DNA of 64,000 nucleotides, taken from assembly GCF_030412015.1 (NCBI RefSeq), contig NZ_JASNRD010000003.1, positions 186,001 through 250,000 of the forward strand, written 5' to 3'. The notes below the pieces were generated by a model. That model saw only the letters and a program-made list of their open reading frames with translations, was not told where the DNA came from and ran no database searches. Below are positions 49,851 through 60,929 of the stretch, piece after piece. The first letter of the stretch is position 1, and each line of letters begins with the position of its first letter. The stretch comes from Massilia sp. YIM B02763 (lineage in GTDB: Bacteria; Pseudomonadota; Gammaproteobacteria; Burkholderiales; Burkholderiaceae_D). The translations under genes were made by a program, and so were the position numbers.

Positions 49851-52250
49851 TTAGAACTTATGCGACAAGCGCGCGAAATACGCCGCGCCATTCAGGCCGA
49901 ACTGCACGCTTTCGTACTTGAAACCGTTATCGGTTTCGTTCGGATCCTGTTCGGTCGGATGCACGTTGAAGATATTCGTGCCGCCCACCGTCAGCTTGGT
50001 CTTGTCGCTGAAGGCCCAGGTAAAGGCCAGGTCGGCCGAGGTCTTCGACTTGTAGTGCTGGTTCGGCACCGGCGGGCCCGAGAAGGTGCCCAGGGTCTGC
50101 GGACCGTAGTTCACGATGCGGAAGTCCGTCTCCAGCTGGCCCAGGATATAGTCGAAGTCCAGCGTGACCTTGCGGCGCGGGCCGCCTTCCTCGATGAACA
50201 GGCGCTCGCGCTCGGACAGCAGCACGTCTTCGTAGCCGGCCAGGGCGGACGGCGCATGCACGCCCGTCACTTCGGTCTTGCTGAAGTTGGCGGCGAGGAA
50301 GGTGTTCAGCTTGCCGGCGCCCAGCGGCATGCGGTGCGACGCCGTCAGGTCCAGGCCGCGGGTGCGGGTGTCGACCGAGTTGACGAAGAACTGGGCCTGG
50401 CCCACGCCCAGGTTCTGCAGGATCGCGCCCAGCGCCGGGTAGTTGTCGGCGTCGAAGCGGCCCGACAGCACGATGCGGTCGTCGATCGAGATCTGGTACA
50501 GGTCGGCCGTGACGGAGATCGACGACGTCGGGGTCCAGGTGGCGCCCAGCGTGAAGCTCTTCGACTTCTCTTCCTTCAGCTTCGGAATGCCGGCCGCGTT
50601 GGCGACGGTGCCGCCGTTCGGCGCCAGCACCACGTCCAGCGGCACGCCGCTGACGAAGTCGGTGAAGGTCGAGGAGAAGAACACCTGCTGCAGCGACGGC
50701 GCGCGGAAGCCCGTGCTGGCCGAGGCGCGCAGCAGGATGTCGTCGGTCGGCTTGTACGAGCCGGCCAGCTTGCCGGTGGTGGTCGAGCCGAAGTCGGAAT
50801 AATGCTCGTAGCGCACGGCGGCCTGCAGCTTGGTGCGCGGCGCCACGTCGGCCTCGAAGTCGAGGTAGGCGGCGCTGCTGTGGCGGTTGCGGTCGGTCGC
50901 GTCGCCCGGCTGGAAGCCCGGGAAGCCCTGGCTGCCGGCATTGCCGCCGAAGCCGACGCCGTCGGCGTCGATGTAGGAGCCCGGTTCGCCGGCGAAGATC
51001 TTGTAGTTCTCGGCGCGGTACTCGAAGCCGAAGGCCGCGTTCAGGCCGCCCAGCACGCCGTCGTAGAAGCGGCTGAAGTCGGCGTTGGTGGTCAGCTGGC
51101 GGAAGGCGAAGCCGCCGGCGTCGAACTGCGACGGGCTGATGCCGCGGCCGCCGTTGATCAGGTCCAGGTTGGCGATCGAGGCGTTCAGCGTATGGGCCGT
51201 CGTGTAGCGCATGCGGTTGTAGCCGTAGGTCTGCGAGAAGTCGCTGGCCCATTCGCCGAGGCGGGTGCGGTAGCCGATGGTGCCGTAGCGGTCGTCGACG
51301 TCGGCGTCGATGAAGGGGACGAAGCCGTTCGGGTACATCGCTGCCGAGTTGCGCGACGGGATGTCGTCGGAACCGACGCCGCCGCGGGCGAAGGCGGCCG
51401 AGGAGGCGTCGCGGTCCTGGGCGCCGGCGGTCAGGTACAGCTTGCCCGGGCCGAGGGGGAATTCGCCGTTCAGGTAGACCGTCTTGTTCTTGACCTTGGA
51501 GTCGCCGATGATGCGCGGATTGCCTTCTTCGGCGCGGTTCGAGCGGCCGCGGTCCAGGTATTCGCCGGTGATGCCCAGCACGCCGCCGCCGACGGCCACG
51601 CCGCAATACGCCGAGGCGAGCCAGTTGGTGCCGTCGCCTTCCGTGTACTGGCCGGCGCCGAGCACGGATTCGCAGCCGAGGGTCTTCTTGAGCTGGATGT
51701 CCATCACGCCGGCGATCGCATCGGAGCCGTACTGCGCCGCCGCGCCGTCGCGCAGCACCTGTACGTTGCTGATGGCCATCAGCGGGATCGCGTTCATGTC
51801 GGTGCCCGTGTTGCCGCGGTTGCGCGCGCCGAACAGGTTCACCAGCGCCGTCGTATGGCGGCGCTTGCCGTTGATCAGGACCAGCGTCTGGTCCGAGCCG
51901 AGGCCGCGCAGGGCGGCCGAGTCGACCAGGTCGGCGCCGTCGGCGCCGCTCTGGCGGGTCGAGTTGAACGACGGCGAGATATTGGTCAGCGTCTGCGCCA
52001 GGTCGAACTGGCCGCCTTGCTCGGTGACCTTGGTCATCGGGATGTAGTCGACCGGGACGACGGTGTCGGTGGCCGAGTTGTTGCCCACGCGGCGCGAGCC
52101 GACGATGTTCACGCTCTGCATGCCGCCGTCCTGGCTGCTTGCTGCCGGCGTGACGGCCTGGTTCTGTGCGGTGGCGCTTGGCGCGAGAGCGAACGCCGCG
52201 GCGCCGGTCAGGCCAAGCAGGATCGCCTGGCGAATCGGTGTCAGTTTCAA
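49851..52250 (-). CDS. TonB-dependent receptor
   Basis: A 799-residue outer-membrane receptor. The signal peptide ends near APSATAQ; a TonB-box-like MQSVNIVGSRR follows. The plug has FDLAQTLTNISPSFNSTRQSG, AALRGLGSDQTLVLINGKRRH, VQVLRDGAAAQYGSDAIAGVMDIQLKK, the usual plug signature of the nutrient-receptor type. The barrel ends in YFARLSHKF with terminal Phe. The ligand is unknown; no transport or degradation genes adjoin it. The gene stands alone between the gtr cassette and the AI-2E permease gene. Confidence 0.94.
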   Translation of the reverse strand: MKLTPIRQAILLGLTGAAAFALAPSATAQNQAVTPAASSQDGGMQSVNIVGSRRVGNNSATDTVVPVDYIPMTKVTEQGGQFDLAQTLTNISPSFNSTRQSGADGADLVDSAALRGLGSDQTLVLINGKRRHTTALVNLFGARNRGNTGTDMNAIPLMAISNVQVLRDGAAAQYGSDAIAGVMDIQLKKTLGCESVLGAGQYTEGDGTNWLASAYCGVAVGGGVLGITGEYLDRGRSNRAEEGNPRIIGDSKVKNKTVYLNGEFPLGPGKLYLTAGAQDRDASSAAFARGGVGSDDIPSRNSAAMYPNGFVPFIDADVDDRYGTIGYRTRLGEWASDFSQTYGYNRMRYTTAHTLNASIANLDLINGGRGISPSQFDAGGFAFRQLTTNADFSRFYDGVLGGLNAAFGFEYRAENYKIFAGEPGSYIDADGVGFGGNAGSQGFPGFQPGDATDRNRHSSAAYLDFEADVAPRTKLQAAVRYEHYSDFGSTTTGKLAGSYKPTDDILLRASASTGFRAPSLQQVFFSSTFTDFVSGVPLDVVLAPNGGTVANAAGIPKLKEEKSKSFTLGATWTPTSSISVTADLYQISIDDRIVLSGRFDADNYPALGAILQNLGVGQAQFFVNSVDTRTRGLDLTASHRMPLGAGKLNTFLAANFSKTEVTGVHAPSALAGYEDVLLSERERLFIEEGGPRRKVTLDFDYILGQLETDFRIVNYGPQTLGTFSGPPVPNQHYKSKTSADLAFTWAFSDKTKLTVGGTNIFNVHPTEQDPNETDNGFKYESVQFGLNGAAYFARLSHKF

Positions 52251-52398
52251 GTAAGTGCTCCCCTGGGAAAAAATAAATCCTAATCAATTAATCCCAGAGC
52301 AACAATTACCTCGTCTCATAAGTACAACAGGTTTGGTTATATGCGTGAGAATTGCACCGAGGGCGAGCGGGTGCTGCTCATCCGTGGTGCATGGATGC

Positions 52399-53475
52399 TC
52401 AATCCGCGTGAAATTCCGGCGCCGATGCGAACAGGTCCCAGGCGGCGATGAACAGCGCAGCGACGACGGGCCCGATGACGAAGCCGTCCAGGCCGAACAG
52501 CGCCATGCCGCCCAGCGTGGACAGCAGCACGACGTAGTCGGGCATCTTGGTGTCCTTGCCGACCAGCAGCGGGCGCAGCACGTTGTCGACCAGGCCGATG
52601 ACCACGACGCCGTAGACGATCAGGCCGATGCCTTCCCACAGCGAGCCCGAGACCATGAAGTAGATGGCGACCGGGGCCCATACGATGGCCGCGCCGACGG
52701 CGGGCAGCAGCGACAGGAAGGCCATCACCACGCCCCACAGCAGCGGGCCCTGGACATCGAGGAACCAGAACGCGATGCCGCCCAGCGTGCCCTGCGCGGC
52801 GGCCACCAGCACGTTGCCCTTGACGGTGGCGCGGATCACGGTGGTGAAATTGTCGAACAGGCGCTGCTTGTACATGCGGCCCAGCGGCACGGCCTGGCGC
52901 ACGCGGCGCGCCAGGTTGTCGCCGTCGCGCAGCAGGAAGAACAGCAGGTACAGCATGATGGTCAGGCTGACCAGGAAGTCGAGCGTCATGCTGCCGACGT
53001 TGAGCGCGTACTTGCCGACCACCTGGCTGGCCTGGGCCGCGACGGCGGACAGCTTCTGCTGGATGGTCGCGAGGCTGGTCAGCTCGAAGCGTTCCAGCAG
53101 GCCGATCATCCAGTCCGGCAGCACGCCGATGACCTGGCGGAAGTAGGCGCCGAAGTCGATGTGGCCGGCACTGACCTTCGCGTACACGGCAACGGCCTGC
53201 TGGACCAGCGAGACACTGATCAGGGCCACGGGGATCAGCACCAGCACCACGATCACGAGCAGCGTGAGCAGGGCCGACCCGTTCTTGCGCTCCACGCCCG
53301 TCTTCTTGTTCCTGGTGAGCGCGACGAACTTGCGGTACAGGGGCGCGAACAGGATGGCCAGCACGACGCCCCAGAACACGGCGCCTGAATAGGGGAGGAG
53401 GATCCAGCCGAAACCGATGGTGACGATGGCGAGGAGGAGCAGGAAGACTTTTTGCTGGAGCGTGTATTCGGTCAT
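52399..53475 (-). CDS. AI-2E family permease
   Basis: A 358-residue inner-membrane protein of the AI-2E/UPF0118 family, with about eight helices: VFLLLLAIVTIGFGWILLPYSGAVFWGVVLAILFAPLYRKF at the start, FLVSLTIMLYLLFFLLRDGD in the middle and FLSLLPAVGAAIVWAPVAIYF, VDNVLRPLLVGKD, LLSTLGGMALFGLDGFVIGPVVAALF at the end. Members export AI-2, act as Na+/H+ antiporters or have unknown substrates; sequence alone does not decide. ATG 53475 starts the first helix region; the upstream frame is not protein-like. Confidence 0.9.
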   Translation of the reverse strand: MTEYTLQQKVFLLLLAIVTIGFGWILLPYSGAVFWGVVLAILFAPLYRKFVALTRNKKTGVERKNGSALLTLLVIVVLVLIPVALISVSLVQQAVAVYAKVSAGHIDFGAYFRQVIGVLPDWMIGLLERFELTSLATIQQKLSAVAAQASQVVGKYALNVGSMTLDFLVSLTIMLYLLFFLLRDGDNLARRVRQAVPLGRMYKQRLFDNFTTVIRATVKGNVLVAAAQGTLGGIAFWFLDVQGPLLWGVVMAFLSLLPAVGAAIVWAPVAIYFMVSGSLWEGIGLIVYGVVVIGLVDNVLRPLLVGKDTKMPDYVVLLSTLGGMALFGLDGFVIGPVVAALFIAAWDLFASAPEFHAD

Positions 53476-53605
53476 GGGCAGGTTGGGATCCGGGCAATCA
53501 TGTGATTCAGATAATACGCTGACCCATGATAGACGATCCGGACGCTGGCGCACGCTTGGCGATGGCGCGCATGCGGGCCCGTCCTGCTCCGGGACGATGT
53601 GGGGG

Positions 53606-54361
53606 CTAGCCGCCGTCGGCGGGCGTCGTGGGGGACGCCTCGTCTTTCTTGCGCCGGCTGTGGTTCGCGGCCACCACGCCCACGCCCAGCAGGGCAAGAC
53701 TCAGCATGGTGCCGATCGAGGGGGCGGACAGCCAGCGCAGCGGCTGCTCGGGCGCCTCCAGCGGCGCCAGCCGCTGCGGATCGGAATCGGACGGCGCCGC
53801 GGCCGCCGGCGGCGCTTCTCCCGCGAACAGCGCGAGCATCTCGCGGATGAAGGCGTCGGCGTCCTGCGGGCCGCGGCTGGTGAGCAGCAGGCCGTCGCGC
53901 ACCGTGTCCCGGTCCAGCCAGGCGGCGCCGGCATTGACGAGGTCGTCGCGGATGCCGGGCCAGGCCGTCAGCGTGCGGCCGCGCGCCAGGCCGCAGGACA
54001 CCAGCACCAGCGGCGCATGGGACATCGCGGCGATCGGCTTGCCGAGGGCGTGGACGTCGCACACGAAGTCGCGCGCCGGGGCCGACTGGCGCAGCAGGTC
54101 GGGACCGATGTAGCCGCCGGGGAGCAGGAGACCGTCGTAGTCGGCGGCGCGCGCCGTGTCGACGGCCGCGTCGACCTTGAAGAGTTCCGCGGACTGGTGC
54201 ACCTGCATGCCGCGGATGCGGCCGCGGCGCAGGGCGAGCAGGGTGGGCTGGGCGCCGGCATGCTTGAGCGCCGCGAGGGCGGCTTCCAGTTCGGCCTGCT
54301 CGAAGCCGTCGGCGGCGAGCACGGCGATGCGTTTGCCGGCGAGTCTGTCTGAATCCGTCAT
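53606..54361 (-). CDS. DJ-1/PfpI-like protein with Ser nucleophile and membrane tail
   Basis: A 251-residue protein. Residues 10-180 form a DJ-1/PfpI domain (IAVLAADGFEQAELEAAL, DYDGLLLPGGYIGPDLLR, GKPIAAMSHAPLVLVSCGL). In the family the nucleophile elbow reads A-x-C-H-G; here it is AMSHAP, so Ser114 replaces the catalytic cysteine. After a Pro/Ala linker a hydrophobic helix (SIGTMLSLALLGVGVVAA) and basic end (NHSRRKKDE) suggest a membrane-anchored tail not usual for PfpI/YhbO. Stress-protective protease, glyoxalase or hydratase activity cannot be assumed. ATG 54361 has GGAG 7 bases upstream. Confidence 0.85.
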   Translation of the reverse strand: MTDSDRLAGKRIAVLAADGFEQAELEAALAALKHAGAQPTLLALRRGRIRGMQVHQSAELFKVDAAVDTARAADYDGLLLPGGYIGPDLLRQSAPARDFVCDVHALGKPIAAMSHAPLVLVSCGLARGRTLTAWPGIRDDLVNAGAAWLDRDTVRDGLLLTSRGPQDADAFIREMLALFAGEAPPAAAAPSDSDPQRLAPLEAPEQPLRWLSAPSIGTMLSLALLGVGVVAANHSRRKKDEASPTTPADGG

Positions 54362-54438
54362 GTTATCTCCCGTGGACATGCAGCAGAGTCGTCCGGGAGG
54401 GGATTAGTTCCGGCGGATGAGCGCGAAAGGCAACGCAC

Positions 54439-54532
54439 ACCGTCGTCGGCCCTGCGCAGGCAGGGCTCCAATGTTGTTCGCATATCGGCTGCGCATGCGC
54501 GATTGGGTCCCTGCCTGCGCAGGGACGACGGT
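54439..54532. repeat. Double-hairpin palindromic repeat, copy 4
   Basis: ACCGTCGTC-GGCCCTGCGCAGGCAGGGCTCCAAT at the left and ATTGGGTCCCTGCCTGCGCAGGGACGACGGT at the right, with the same two-hairpin plan as copies 1-3. The right end lies 19 bp from the stop codon of the fliD-like gene. Confidence 0.85.
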
Positions 54533-54551
54533 GATTTGCGCCGCCGTCCGG

Positions 54552-55883
54552 TCAAGCCATGAAGTCGAACAAGGACATCGGCTTCGTCATTCCCGCACCG
54601 AACAGCGAGCTGCCGCCCGTCCCGGCCGACGCGTACTGCTGCACCAGCAGGCTGGCCTGGCGGTTGATGGTGTCGGTGACCTGCTGCTTCTGCGTATTGA
54701 GCTTGTCGACCTCGGCCTGCACCGTGGCGGCCTGGCTGGCGAGCGTGCCGCCCTTGCTCATCTGCTGCGTGATGCGGGTCGCGAACTGGTCGGCCAGGCC
54801 CGTGCCCGACTTGCCGAACAGCTGCGTGACCTTGTCCGGATCGGCGGCGATGGCCGCGTTCAGCTTGGCCTCGTCCAGCACCAGGCCATTGCCCTTGCGC
54901 GTGATGCCCATGTCCGCCAGCGCCTTCGGGTCGGCCGCGTCGAGGATGCCGCCCAGCTGGTTCTGGACCTGGATGATGGCGGCGTCGCCGTCCGCATCCC
55001 CCGTCTTCAGGCCGGCCACCTTGGTGTTCATCGCATTGAGGGCGCCGACGAAATCCTTGATGTTGGCGGCGATGGCCGAGGGGTCGCGCTTGACGGCGAC
55101 GTCGCTCTTGCCGGTGGCCGTGAGGCTCAGCGAGACGCCGGCGATCGCCGTGTCCGACTTGTTGGTGCTGGACGTGAGCGCCTTGCCGTCGACGGTGAAC
55201 TGCGCGTCCTGGGCCGCGGCCTTCTGCGTCATCGCGCTGTTCACGCCCGGCCCGTAGGACAGCAAGCCCGTCATGACGGGGTCGCCCGCCACGCTGATGC
55301 TCATGGTGTTGGCCGCGCCGGTCTTGCCCGTCAGGCTCAGCGAATAGCCCTTGCCGTCCTGGACCACCTTGGCATCGAGGCCGGCGTCGCGCATGGCCTG
55401 GGCGATGCCGTCGAGCGTGTTGTTGGTGTCGTCGATGCGGACCGTCGTCATGGTGGCATTGCTGCCCGTGCCCGTCTGGACCTTGATCACGGTGGCGGAA
55501 CCGCTGCCGAGCGCCGCGCCCTTGTCGGGCAGCGCCTTGCTCGCCAGCTGCTGGCCCTGGGCGAGCTGCTTGACCTCCACCGCATGGGTGCCGGCCGCCG
55601 CCTCCTTGGACGTCAGCTGGGCGCCGACGGCCTTGCCGCTGGAGCTGGCCGCCATGTCGAGCTTGTCGGACGACAGCTTGCCGGCGCTGGTGCGGAAGTC
55701 GTCCAGCGCCAGCGCCAGCTTGCCGAGGCCGGACAGGCGCGCGCCGTCGCGCGTCAGTTGCGCATCGATGTGCTTGATGCCGGGATTCTGCGCCAGCAGC
55801 GACTTGGTCGCCGAGGTGTACAGGTCGGACAGGCCGCTCGTGCCGCCGAGGCCCAGGGTCGAGGATGAGATGGAGGTCGTCAT
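54552..55883 (-). CDS. FliD-like flagellar cap protein, isolated
   Basis: A 443-residue protein. Residues 20-120 match the FliD N-domain (LLAQNPGIKHIDAQLTRDGARLSGLGKLALALDDFR, THAVEVKQLAQGQQLAS). A middle region holds GYSLSLTGKTGAANTMSISV. The C-domain has IAANIKDFVGALNAMNTKV, MGITRKGNGLVLDEAKLNAAI and a coiled-coil end QAATVQAEVDKLNTQKQQVTDTINRQASLLVQQY. FliD caps the flagellar filament and aids adhesion. No other flagellar gene lies in the window, so this may be an extra copy apart from the main cluster. Confidence 0.87.
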   Translation of the reverse strand: MTTSISSSTLGLGGTSGLSDLYTSATKSLLAQNPGIKHIDAQLTRDGARLSGLGKLALALDDFRTSAGKLSSDKLDMAASSSGKAVGAQLTSKEAAAGTHAVEVKQLAQGQQLASKALPDKGAALGSGSATVIKVQTGTGSNATMTTVRIDDTNNTLDGIAQAMRDAGLDAKVVQDGKGYSLSLTGKTGAANTMSISVAGDPVMTGLLSYGPGVNSAMTQKAAAQDAQFTVDGKALTSSTNKSDTAIAGVSLSLTATGKSDVAVKRDPSAIAANIKDFVGALNAMNTKVAGLKTGDADGDAAIIQVQNQLGGILDAADPKALADMGITRKGNGLVLDEAKLNAAIAADPDKVTQLFGKSGTGLADQFATRITQQMSKGGTLASQAATVQAEVDKLNTQKQQVTDTINRQASLLVQQYASAGTGGSSLFGAGMTKPMSLFDFMA

Positions 55884-55956
55884 ATTGCGATTATGCGCCT
55901 CCCGGATGTCATTTTATGTAATGAATAGCACCCAGATGTCCGTTCAATTAAGAAGA

Positions 55957-56214
55957 TTACAGTGTCGCGATATGCGCCAGCACGTCGTCCTGGCGTCCTT
56001 GCGCGACCAGTTGCGCGGGCGTGGCGCCGTCGAAGGCGGCCAGGGGCGCGTTCATCCAGGCGTCGGCCGCATCGTCGCTGCCGGCGACGGGACGCACGGC
56101 GTGCATGACGGTGTAATAGGCCTGCGCCTTGCGCGACTGGTCCTGGAAGCGGGCCTGCAGCGCGGCGAAGGCGCCGGTGGAGAGGGCGCTGTCGTTCGGT
56201 TTGTTGTTTTCCAT
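55957..56214 (-). CDS. Orphan MbcA/ParS-type (DUF2384) domain protein
   Basis: An 85-residue protein. The C-terminal half, AADAWMNAPLAAFDGATPAQLVAQGRQDDVLAHI, matches the toxin-binding domain of Xre/MbcA/ParS antitoxins (pattern W-x-x-x-P-x-x-x-x-x-G-x-T-P-x-x-L). No Xre helix-turn-helix precedes it, and no RES-type toxin gene is adjacent. The gene follows the PhzF gene by 26 bp on the same strand, so both may be co-transcribed. It may be an antitoxin remnant or a small regulator of an unlinked toxin. Confidence 0.68.
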   Translation of the reverse strand: MENNKPNDSALSTGAFAALQARFQDQSRKAQAYYTVMHAVRPVAGSDDAADAWMNAPLAAFDGATPAQLVAQGRQDDVLAHIATL

Positions 56215-56240
56215 CGGCGCAGTGTAACCCAGTCGACGAT

Positions 56241-57026
56241 TCAGGCAAATGCGGCGGCGCCGCCCACCAGCAGCGCCGGCCCGTCGATGCGGGTGCGGAT
56301 CAGGCAGTCGCCGCCGACGGCGCGGCCCTGGTACAGCACCAGGCTGCGGCCCAGCGCGATCGTCAGCGCGCCTGCCGCCACGCCGGTCGCGGCATCTTCC
56401 AGCGCCGGGTCGAGGTGGTTGAAGTTGCGGCCCTCGTAGACGCCATCCTCGCAGCGGTACCAGGCATAGATGCCGTTGATGCCGTGCTGCCTGCTCCAGG
56501 CGGCAATCCAGGCCAGGTCGGGCTGCAATGCGTACAGCGCGGCGGCATCGCGCACCTCGACCAGCAGCTTGGGACTGCCGACCGATGCCAGGCGCGGCGG
56601 AGAGACGGGGGCGGTACCCAGCAGCGCCGCTGCCTGCGCCGCCGTGACGTCGACCTGCGGCACGGCCTGGGCGGCCAGGCGCACGAAGTAGTCGTCGCCG
56701 TCGCGCAGCAGCGCCAGGCGCTGGCCGTGCATGGCCGTCTCGACGGCGATGACCTCCGCATCGGGCGTACGCCGGAACAGCACGGCCGCCACCGCCAGCG
56801 TCGCGTGCAGGCACAGCGGGCTGCGCATGTGCGGATACCAGTAATCGACGCGGACCGTGCCGTCGCCGTCCTCGTCGATGAAGACGCAGGTCGTGTTGCG
56901 CCCGCGCGCCAGGCGCTGGCGCGCTTGCGGAGACGGATCGCCGCCTTCGACGACCAGGGCCGGGTTGCCTTCGCCGGGGCGCGCGCCGAAGCAGATCAAG
57001 GCATGGATCGATTCAGGGATGTGCAT
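56241..57026 (-). CDS. PhzF-family isomerase-like protein
   Basis: A 261-residue protein with the two-domain PhzF plan: CFGARPGEGNPALVV (N-terminal), PHMRSPLCLHATLAVAAVLF, and in the second half NFNHLDPALEDAATGVAAGALTIAL. The family includes diaminopimelate-epimerase-fold isomerases; PhzF itself acts in phenazine synthesis. No phenazine genes are nearby, so the substrate is unknown. The usual catalytic Glu seems replaced near GEGNPA, which lowers certainty of activity. ATG 57026 is used; TTG 57035 is an alternative. The dnaE2 LexA box is only 30 bp upstream. Confidence 0.85.
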   Translation of the reverse strand: MHIPESIHALICFGARPGEGNPALVVEGGDPSPQARQRLARGRNTTCVFIDEDGDGTVRVDYWYPHMRSPLCLHATLAVAAVLFRRTPDAEVIAVETAMHGQRLALLRDGDDYFVRLAAQAVPQVDVTAAQAAALLGTAPVSPPRLASVGSPKLLVEVRDAAALYALQPDLAWIAAWSRQHGINGIYAWYRCEDGVYEGRNFNHLDPALEDAATGVAAGALTIALGRSLVLYQGRAVGGDCLIRTRIDGPALLVGGAAAFA

Positions 57027-57056
57027 GTTTCGCAATTGTCGGGTTCGTACGTTATA

Positions 57057-57072
57057 CTGTGTTTTTATACAG
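57057..57072. promoter_or_regulatory. LexA box between phzF-like gene and dnaE2
   Basis: CTGTGTTTTTATACAG fits CTGT-N8-ACAG exactly, with flanking TA on both sides (TACTGT...ACAGTA). It is 48 bp before dnaE2 and 30 bp before the divergent PhzF-type gene, so it could place both under SOS control. Confidence 0.95.
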
Positions 57073-57120
57073 TAGTATTGTTGGCAAGGTTCATTTTAAC
57101 TTGCCGCAAAACGTACGCCG

Positions 57121-60297
<3,177 letters not shown>

Positions 60298-60401
60298 CCG
60301 GGCAGAGCACGCACATACAATACGGCGCCTCGGGTTCGATCACAGAATGCGGCTGGTTTCTTCATTCCATGCCCCCTTCATCCACCTGAAAGAGATTCTG
60401 C

Positions 60402-60851
60402 ATGAACGCAATCGCCAAGCTCGAGAAAAAAGTCGCCAACCACGGCGTCGCCTGGGAAGACATCTATGGTTATTGCCAGGCCGTGCAAGTCGGAGACGTC
60501 GTCTACGTGTCCGGCCAACTTGCGCACGACGGGCAGGGGGCGCTGGTCGCGCCCGCGCAACTGGACGCGCACGGCAAGCCCGTCGACTTCTCGGCCATGG
60601 AGCAGCAGATGCGCCGGACGTATGCGAACGCCGTCGCGCTCCTCGCCGAATTCGGCGCCACGCTGGACCATGTCGTCGAAGAGACGCTGTACGTCCTGGA
60701 CGTCGACGCCGCATTCGCCGTCGCCGGCAAGGTCAGGAAGGAGTGCTACGGCGCCGAACGGCCGCAGGTCGCCAGTAACCTGATCGGCGTATCGCGCCTC
60801 GCATTTCCGGCGCAGCTGATCGAAATTACGTTCCGGGCGATCGTCAAATGA
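60402..60851 (+). CDS. RidA/YjgF-family protein without the catalytic arginine
   Basis: A 149-residue Rid-family trimer subunit: QAVQVGDVVYVSGQLAHD, MRRTYANAVALLAEFGATLDHVVEETLYVLD and the end LIEITFRAIVK. In RidA the C-terminal P-A-R-S supplies Arg105 for enamine/imine hydrolysis; here the matching stretch is RPQVASNLIGVSRL, so the Arg is replaced by Ser125. It therefore belongs to another Rid subgroup and may not deaminate imines. AAAGAG lies before ATG 60402. It is in line with dnaE2 (104-bp gap) but probably separate. Confidence 0.88.
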   Translation: MNAIAKLEKKVANHGVAWEDIYGYCQAVQVGDVVYVSGQLAHDGQGALVAPAQLDAHGKPVDFSAMEQQMRRTYANAVALLAEFGATLDHVVEETLYVLDVDAAFAVAGKVRKECYGAERPQVASNLIGVSRLAFPAQLIEITFRAIVK

Positions 60852-60929
60852 GCCGGCAAGCGTAGCGCCGCAGCTTGACGGCAGCCTGCACGGTCCGATC
60901 CATCCGGCCGCCGTATTTCCGGGGCCTGC

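Noticed and set aside
49770..52283. An 837-codon open frame antisense to the TonB receptor
   Set aside because: Low-complexity Val/Ala/Gly/Arg shadow; the opposite strand encodes a complete receptor.
55957..56214. RES-Xre toxin-antitoxin pair
   Set aside because: Only the toxin-binding domain is present; the neighbours are PhzF-like and FliD-like genes, not RES toxins.
56241..57026. Phenazine biosynthesis locus
   Set aside because: Only a PhzF-family protein is present; no phzA-E or phzG genes occur, and PhzF-like proteins are common outside phenazine pathways.
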